Shown here piece by piece: positions 57,620 to 64,000 of a stretch of 64,000 nt of DNA. The stretch covers positions 58,439,310 to 58,503,309 of the forward strand of contig NC_133063.1 of assembly GCF_048771995.1 (NCBI RefSeq), given 5' to 3'. The notes under the pieces were generated by a model that searched no databases, was not told where the DNA came from, and was given only the letters and a program-made list of their open reading frames with translations. Each line of letters opens with the position of its first letter. Positions within the stretch are counted from its first letter, which is position 1. This stretch comes from Taeniopygia guttata (Eukaryota; Chordata; Aves; Passeriformes; Estrildidae). The position numbers and the translations under genes are program-made.

Positions 57620-60600
57620 AAGCAGTCAGAGACCTATGGTACCAGAAACGTGTTCTGGTTATACTGGAGGAAAAAAGACCACATGGCAGTTTTCCAGCTA
57701 GAGGAGAAAGGAAGTGAGGGGACACATCCACAGCCATGAGACCAAGGCCTCAAATCCATCATTCTTGTGATCATCACAACTACAAAAAGTGATTAAAGAA
57801 CCAGCATAGCAAATGTGGGGGGGATGATTTACAGAATGATGCTTGAGACCTTTCCTAGATGGATTAGGGTAACAGAGAGAGTTTAAAAACCCCAAACCCT
57901 CCATGGAAGTAGAATTCAGGTCATTTGTCTTCAGCTTTACAAACATTTAACAGTGCATTGAGCAACCAGTGCTGAGCCAGCTTCTTAAACCTCATGGAAA
58001 ATCAAAATGGACTATTCTTACTTTGCACTTTTTTTTTGAAGCTTGTACAAAATGCAGTTTAATTTCTTTTACTCTTTTAACTAAATAGGGTGTTCTGCAC
58101 TTTATTTCACAAGAACTCTGACTATGATATAGTTAACTGACACGTGTGATTATAGCTGTCATACCTTCCCTCCTCTCTAGAAAATCAGTTATAAGCCTAT
58201 CTTGACAAAATGCTTTTGAAGAATAATACATCTGAAGTCAAATGTTATTGCTAATTGACAGGATAGTTTCAACAATGTAACCTTATCTTAGGTAAATAAA
58301 CTTCTACAGAAACTCTGAGCCAGAAAGACCAAATGAGATGTTTGAGATTCCTTTTTGCTGCAGAAGGTCTTGCTTTGATAGTGCATTTCAATACAAAGAC
58401 TACATGTGAAAGACAATCTGAGACCAAAAGAGAGGCTTGGTTCCTCCTGTTTGCATTTGCTCCTAACTTAGTATTTTTCATAATAGGAAAAAAGTAACTT
58501 TAAGGGGCTTCTAATTGCTGCAGTTGAAAAAAATATTAAATATTATTCTTACTTGGACTATCATATGAAAATGAATTAATGCATTTCCAGATTTTTTTCT
58601 TGAAATTCTTATTTAGATTTTGTATTTGTTTTTACGCTTCAATGAATAATTCACAAAACCAGCCTAAAATGAGCATTTTAAACAAATAACTGTGTTAAAT
58701 TACAGATGAGAAAACTCTCAATAACATTCACATTAAAGTATCTGAACAAAGACAGCAGTACTGTACACCAAATATGAGATACATAGATATGTTAAAGAAG
58801 TGAGAAAGAGGAGAAACAGCCACCAGGGGGGAGGAGATAATGGAGGGAAGAGATATCCTGTACCAGTGTGTGGATTCTGAGGAGTGGAGTTGGAGAAATG
58901 AAAGAGAGTGTCCTGGAAATGGATTGTAAACTTTTCAACCACACGTTGTCATTCATACATATGGTCCTGCCCCTATTTCTGGTCAGTATTCAAAGATGTT
59001 AGAAGGCAGTGACCCTACTAAGCACACTGCACTTCTGTAAATTTATTTGCTTAATGAAACATAGTTTACCTCAAAAGAAATGTGACAATAATAACTTAAA
59101 ATGCATTCTCAACTGAAGTTTGTCTTCTGAAATCCCTAGAGTGGGTCTGGGTCTTTTCATAGAGATATAACTGGAAGATATTCCCACATGTCCAGAACTG
59201 TTACCTCACAGTTAATTTGGAGAGGAAGTGTTACTCAGAAACATTACTCAGCACTGCTTCTCAGGGGAGGTAGATTCCACACAGAAGACTGATCTTCATT
59301 GCAAAAGATAAATCATATTGCAAGATGGGTTTTTCAAACAATGTGAGCTATAATGTTGTAAACACTGCAAGAATGTGCACATTTGTAGACTTTGATGTCA
59401 AGGTGGGGTTGGGGAGAAGAATAAACAAATACACTTGTCTTGATGCAGATGAAGAAATCCAATTTCCAAAATCCACAGCTTATTCCTTATCAGCCAGGCC
59501 AAATCTGATCTCTCTGTGTGGTCATAGCAACTGATGCTTGGAGCACTCACTGGCTGAGGCTTCTCTTCCAGCTTCCAAAACACTTCTATCTCAAGCTGTG
59601 GTCTGATAAATTTATTTCAAACAGAATTACTAAAGAAGTGAGATTATTTATTTACTGATCTTGATAGATCAATTCTGAAAAGGCCTTCCTGTTTGTAGAA
59701 ATTTAATCTTCCAATCCTTAATGTAGAAATACATATATCTTTTCCAAAACAGACTTCAATAATTTTCTGATTGGCAGCTATATGACCTCTGAACATAAAC
59801 TGTGCCCTGTCCAGCTCAGTGAAAATGTCAGTCTCATGCAAAAACAGAAGAAAAGAAATTACACATGGTGTTTAGGTGTTATGCCAGTTTAAGCGATGCA
59901 GAATCCTTAAATGTATACCACCCCACATTTTGAGTGGCTCATTTTCCTAAACTGGACATGAATTTCCACTTTAGCTGGGCCAAATACACTTGGGAAATGA
60001 CCAATGCTCTAGTTCTGTAATAAACCTTGTTCCGTGGCTGACTGAGCCCTTTTAAATCCGTTTGGGATTTCATCCTGATTACTGTGTGGAAATACTCCCA
60101 CACCATTCTGTCTAGAACGAAGATTGGAGGGACCACACAGAAGCAGTCATCCATCCCTTCCACCTAATTGATTGTGGTGAAGGGAAAACAGCCAGATAGG
60201 GTGTCAATTCTTGCAGAATGATAGCCTCAGCATAGTAATGGTCTTCTACAAGACTCTTGGATTGATGACTGACTGCCTCCAGATGAGGCTCACAGGACTC
60301 ATCCAAAGTCCATTGCAGTAAACCTCCATAAGAGGACCTAGAAAAGTCCTGGGACATAGTTCCAAGTAACAATAAAAAAATAATAAAGAAGTCAGGACAA
60401 TAAAGAAAATCTGTTCAGAATTCTACAGAGGATATGTAAAAATGCTTCTTGTACATCAGAGAGCTTCAAGAACGGTACAGAAAGGGAAGTCAGGAAAAGG
60501 AAAAACCAGTACCTCAGGTAAAAATGGTCCTCATTTCCTCAATAAATAAACTGAAAAAGTGTAACAGAGAATTGTAGTAGTAGGATTGGCCCCAGTATCA

Positions 60601-63600
60601 AATTCTGGTGAAAAAAATGCATTTTAAAAAGACTGGAGGGATTATTTTGTGTCAGGAGTTCTACAGTCATCATGGGTTATGCCAGGTTTAAGGTAGCAAG
60701 AGAAAAGAAGGGAGAAAAACCTCTGTTTCAGTGTTCTCAGTCTGTTATTATAATACCAGCAGGAAAAAAAACAACACTGCAAACTGAACAATAATGGGAA
60801 ATCTATCAGGTTATAACTTAGTGTGAATGTATGGGAAGAAAGTCAACAGCTCTACAATGACAGAGGAAAACTGTCACTAAACTGTGTTATTTACTAAAAC
60901 TACTCCATCTTTAACTTCTCATCTAAAGGGCAATAAAATTTTGTGATCAAGCTCAGATAGAAATACCCATATTTTAAAAACAAGCAATTAGTTTTTGAAT
61001 CCTTAATTGTAGATAGAATAACAAAGAATAACCAATATTATTAAATATGTCATCAATACATTTAAGGTTCTTTCTTTAACATCTTATTCACAAGATTGGA
61101 GTGTTTATGTTCATTTAACCAGAAATTAGAATTTAATTCAGAAATAAGAAATATTTCATAGGACTTGATCAGAGATTTCTATAGCAAGTTATTTGTACTG
61201 TGCCAGGTAAGAAAAGAAGCATCTTTCAGCAACAGTTACCCAAGCACCAAGTCTACTGAAATTACTTTCTTCTTTATATTTAAAAATACCATGGCTTCAG
61301 ACAAACTTCAGATAAAACCTTAAAAACTCAATGCAAGAAGGACATTTTATTGTTATTATTGACTGTCTGTAATAATTCCAAGAAGTACAAAATAGTTTTG
61401 CTGCCATTAATTTCATTCTTGATCTACATCACTGCTTAGACTAAGTAAGTAAGTAAGTAATGTACATGACCGTATTCTTGATTTTCCCTTTTTGTTATTT
61501 CCTTATTTTTTTATATATGACAAATATTGCTGCCCAGGACAGGATTCTACCATAACATAGATGTTACTTCAAAGAAGACACCTTATATATATTTTGATGT
61601 ATCGGATGAAGCAAACATTAAGCATACAGAATTCTAGTAACTGTAAGTAAGGGAAGAGACAACTGTACCATGGGTATCAATCTTAAAAGCTGCACTTTTA
61701 TTTTACTAAATTATCTATGTTAAAAACAAATCTGTGCCTGCTGTGGAATTTCACTGCATCAAGTGTTACAATATTTTTGTTTTTATTACAAGCAGGAGAA
61801 TGCATGTAGAACAAGTGTTAAGAAACATGACAATAAATTAGAATATAATTTACAAAAGCAAAAATAATAATAAAGTAACAGTGTACCACATTAATACTGA
61901 GTATAAAATAATAAGCAACTAATCACAATAATACAAAGGTAATTTCAGTCTGTACTATTAAGGATATCTATGTGACATTCACTCCTTTATAAAGATCCTA
62001 ATGAAATGGACTATTTCGGATGTATACACCTTGAAGGATTAATCTTAGATTTTTATTTCTGTTTTGATCTTTATCAGCTGATAGTATTGCTCAGCAGAAG
62101 TACTAGCACCAGGTTTCTGCATCTTGTATTGTACTATTTGATTCTAGGTCTGTCATATTTATAGCCTGCACAAAGATTCGTTTTGTCACTATTTAGGAAT
62201 ATAACACTATTTAGCTTAGATTATATAGATGGCTACAGTGTAGCAGCAGCAATGAACTGTGCTGTTGAAACCAATTATTTTTCTTTGAATTCGGTTTCAT
62301 ATTTCAGTCTTAGTCTGTAGTGTTACTTAGTTTGCAAATCCATATACATTCTGTGTTTTGTTCCCTTTAACAATACAATTCAACATGGCTCCAGGCAGTT
62401 CTTTAAATTCCAACCTCAGTGCTGTTATATTGCAGAGTAAACAGAATCCCCGGTGTTCTAGCCCCAGTAAGAGAGCAAAATGTGTCTTTGGAAACACTCC
62501 TTACAATTTTCATGTCCTAAGTGAGGTAAAAAAAAAGGGTTTATTTTCAATACAGAGAAAACCCTTTTCTCATTAGCTGAAATGACACATTAGCTGATAA
62601 ACAAAATCATGTCCTGGAGAAAACTGGACCTTGATACAAAAAGGACTCTTGCTTAAGGAATGCTGTAACAACCCCTTACCCTTTCATCATACTTCTGATC
62701 TAACCAGGGCATATTAGCACCAAGGTGTTTTGTCAAAAGGACATAGGAAGTCAATTCACTTAACAGAAAAGGACTACATACTGCCCTTAATCTCTATGTG
62801 CAACTCCCAAAAATTTGGGATGTTTTTATCTACTGGTGTCATTTTTAACAGGAGTTGTTTACATGGTGATGAGAGCAACAGATAATAAGCATATGTGAAT
62901 ACATGCAAGCCAAATGAAAATTAATTTGACTGGTCACACATGTACAGAAGTGGAAATACTGGCAAGAGGTAGCAGATGACAGGAATTTGATGGTCATGAG
63001 TACAGACATGGGGTTACACAAAACCCCTTGACAGATTGTCAATATGTTGGGGAAATTTCATAGTATGAGTCCTCTTAACAGCATCTATTGTTCCATGTTA
63101 ATTCACATTAGTAAGTAGTGTGCAATATATTTGGTTTGTTACTGGTAAAATATATTGGTACACTTCAATATCATATTTTGAAATTATTTTTCACTGAAAA
63201 GATTTTTTTAAAAGTGCTATTTGAGTTAGAATTTGTAACATATTATTGTTCACATAATTTTAACTGTTTTATAACAAAGGAGTCATAGTTGGACACACCA
63301 TCACATTCATGAAGTACCTGTTGCAAAATGCAAATGTTCAAGTACAATATATTATTATAAAGAAATATCTACTTTTCTTATCTCCTTGTTGAAACTGTTA
63401 CTGAAAAGTAAAGGGGAAGAGGAGCATGACAATTAACTTTTTAATGTTATAGTCCTGATTGTGACTTGCCTAAGAAGTTTGGTTTCATTTTTAAAAATGC
63501 TAAGTATTTGGTGAATATTAAAAATAGGGTAATATGAATAAGTGGAGCATGGCAGTGAATAGTTAAGACATGTAGCTTCTAATTTACAGGCATGAATTTG

Positions 63601-64000
63601 TTTCAGTCTCATGCTGAAAGCTGCCCCTTGCTTAAATATGGTCCAGCTTTAAATAGGTACCTGGCCATTTAGGTGAAGGCAGCCAGAAGAACAGCCATCC
63701 CTTTTCCAGTGTGCCTTATTCCAGGCACAGGCCTCTTGGCTCAAGCACACTTTTGACTTCTCATTTGAACAGAACCTAGATACCTCCATGAGTCACTTAT
63801 TTTTTGGTTGCAATCCTTGCTACTCAGATGTGGTCTCCTGAATAGAACATTCACATATTCCTTCTCCTAAACAATACCTCTGCTATGGTATCAAAGGAGG
63901 GAACATCTGGAATCCATTTTAACTTTCAGCTTTGCAAAGGATTGTTGCTATTACACAGTAGGCTTATCATCTCCATTCAAATTACTTAGATTTGGAGAAT
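57620..64000. other. Gene-free stretch
   Basis: AT-rich with no recognised repeat family or gene. A small (AAGT)n run lies at 61442-61460. ORFs of up to 86 codons (60112-60372) are unremarkable. Confidence 0.5.
61442..61460. repeat. (AAGT)n microsatellite, about 4 units
   Basis: CTAAGTAAGTAAGTAAGTAA. Short and simple. Confidence 0.85.

Noticed and set aside
1..64000. Possible CRISPR arrays, operons, ribosome binding sites or bacterial insertion sequences
   Set aside because: The repeat content (CR1, avian LTRs), splice signals and poly(A) signals show vertebrate nuclear DNA; no regularly spaced repeats of CRISPR type were seen.

Overview
This window is AT-rich vertebrate nuclear DNA, most likely from a bird. 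The interspersed repeats are avian-type CR1 LINEs, several ending in the ATTCTATG-type 3' repeat. There is also a TGTCATGGTTTAAC-type LTR of the kind common in neoavian genomes, and no mammalian L1 or Alu-like sequence was seen. No operons, tRNA, rRNA or CRISPR arrays are visible. Most of the window is intronic or intergenic. || Layout. (1) 1-15.9 kb: the 3' end of a plus-strand protein-coding gene. Two exons can be supported (870-942 and 15493-15655). They are open in one frame, join in matching splice phase across a 14.55 kb last intron, and are followed by a short 3' UTR with AATAAA at 15882. The intron carries three CR1 copies (2.9-3.7, 9.35-9.63 and 14.1-14.8 kb) and an ERVL-like solo LTR (8.2-8.8 kb). 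I do not recognise the gene. Its visible C-terminus is acidic and then strongly basic, which suggests a nuclear protein. (2) 15.9-42.1 kb: no convincing gene. It holds CR1 remnants (28.2-28.8 kb with an internal inversion, 29.6-30.8 kb with decayed reverse transcriptase, 34.2 kb, and 39.9-41.0 kb), an alpharetrovirus-like LTR on the minus strand (36.1-36.5 kb), and a minus-strand solo LTR (40250-40876) nested in the last CR1 with a perfect 6-bp target duplication. Simple repeats are scattered through it. (3) 42119-49498: a 7.38 kb endogenous retrovirus with two LTRs, 4-bp target duplication GAAT, a tRNA-Trp primer binding site and a polypurine tract. Its gag capsid, protease, RT, RNase H and integrase remnants are of gammaretrovirus-like (class I) type. 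(4) 49.5-64 kb: no gene, apart from an unexplained C/G-rich patch with a 277-codon ORF at 56.75-57.59 kb. || The most notable object is the provirus. Its LTRs differ at only about 5 substitutions plus two small indels, so it is young. Its interior, however, is frameshifted, lacks the RT catalytic core and any recognisable env, and has its matrix region replaced by about 0.6 kb of GC-rich, exon-like sequence. The simplest reading is a defective, chimeric retrovirus that was already broken when it was copied in trans. This is inference and can be tested by looking for sister copies with the same structure.
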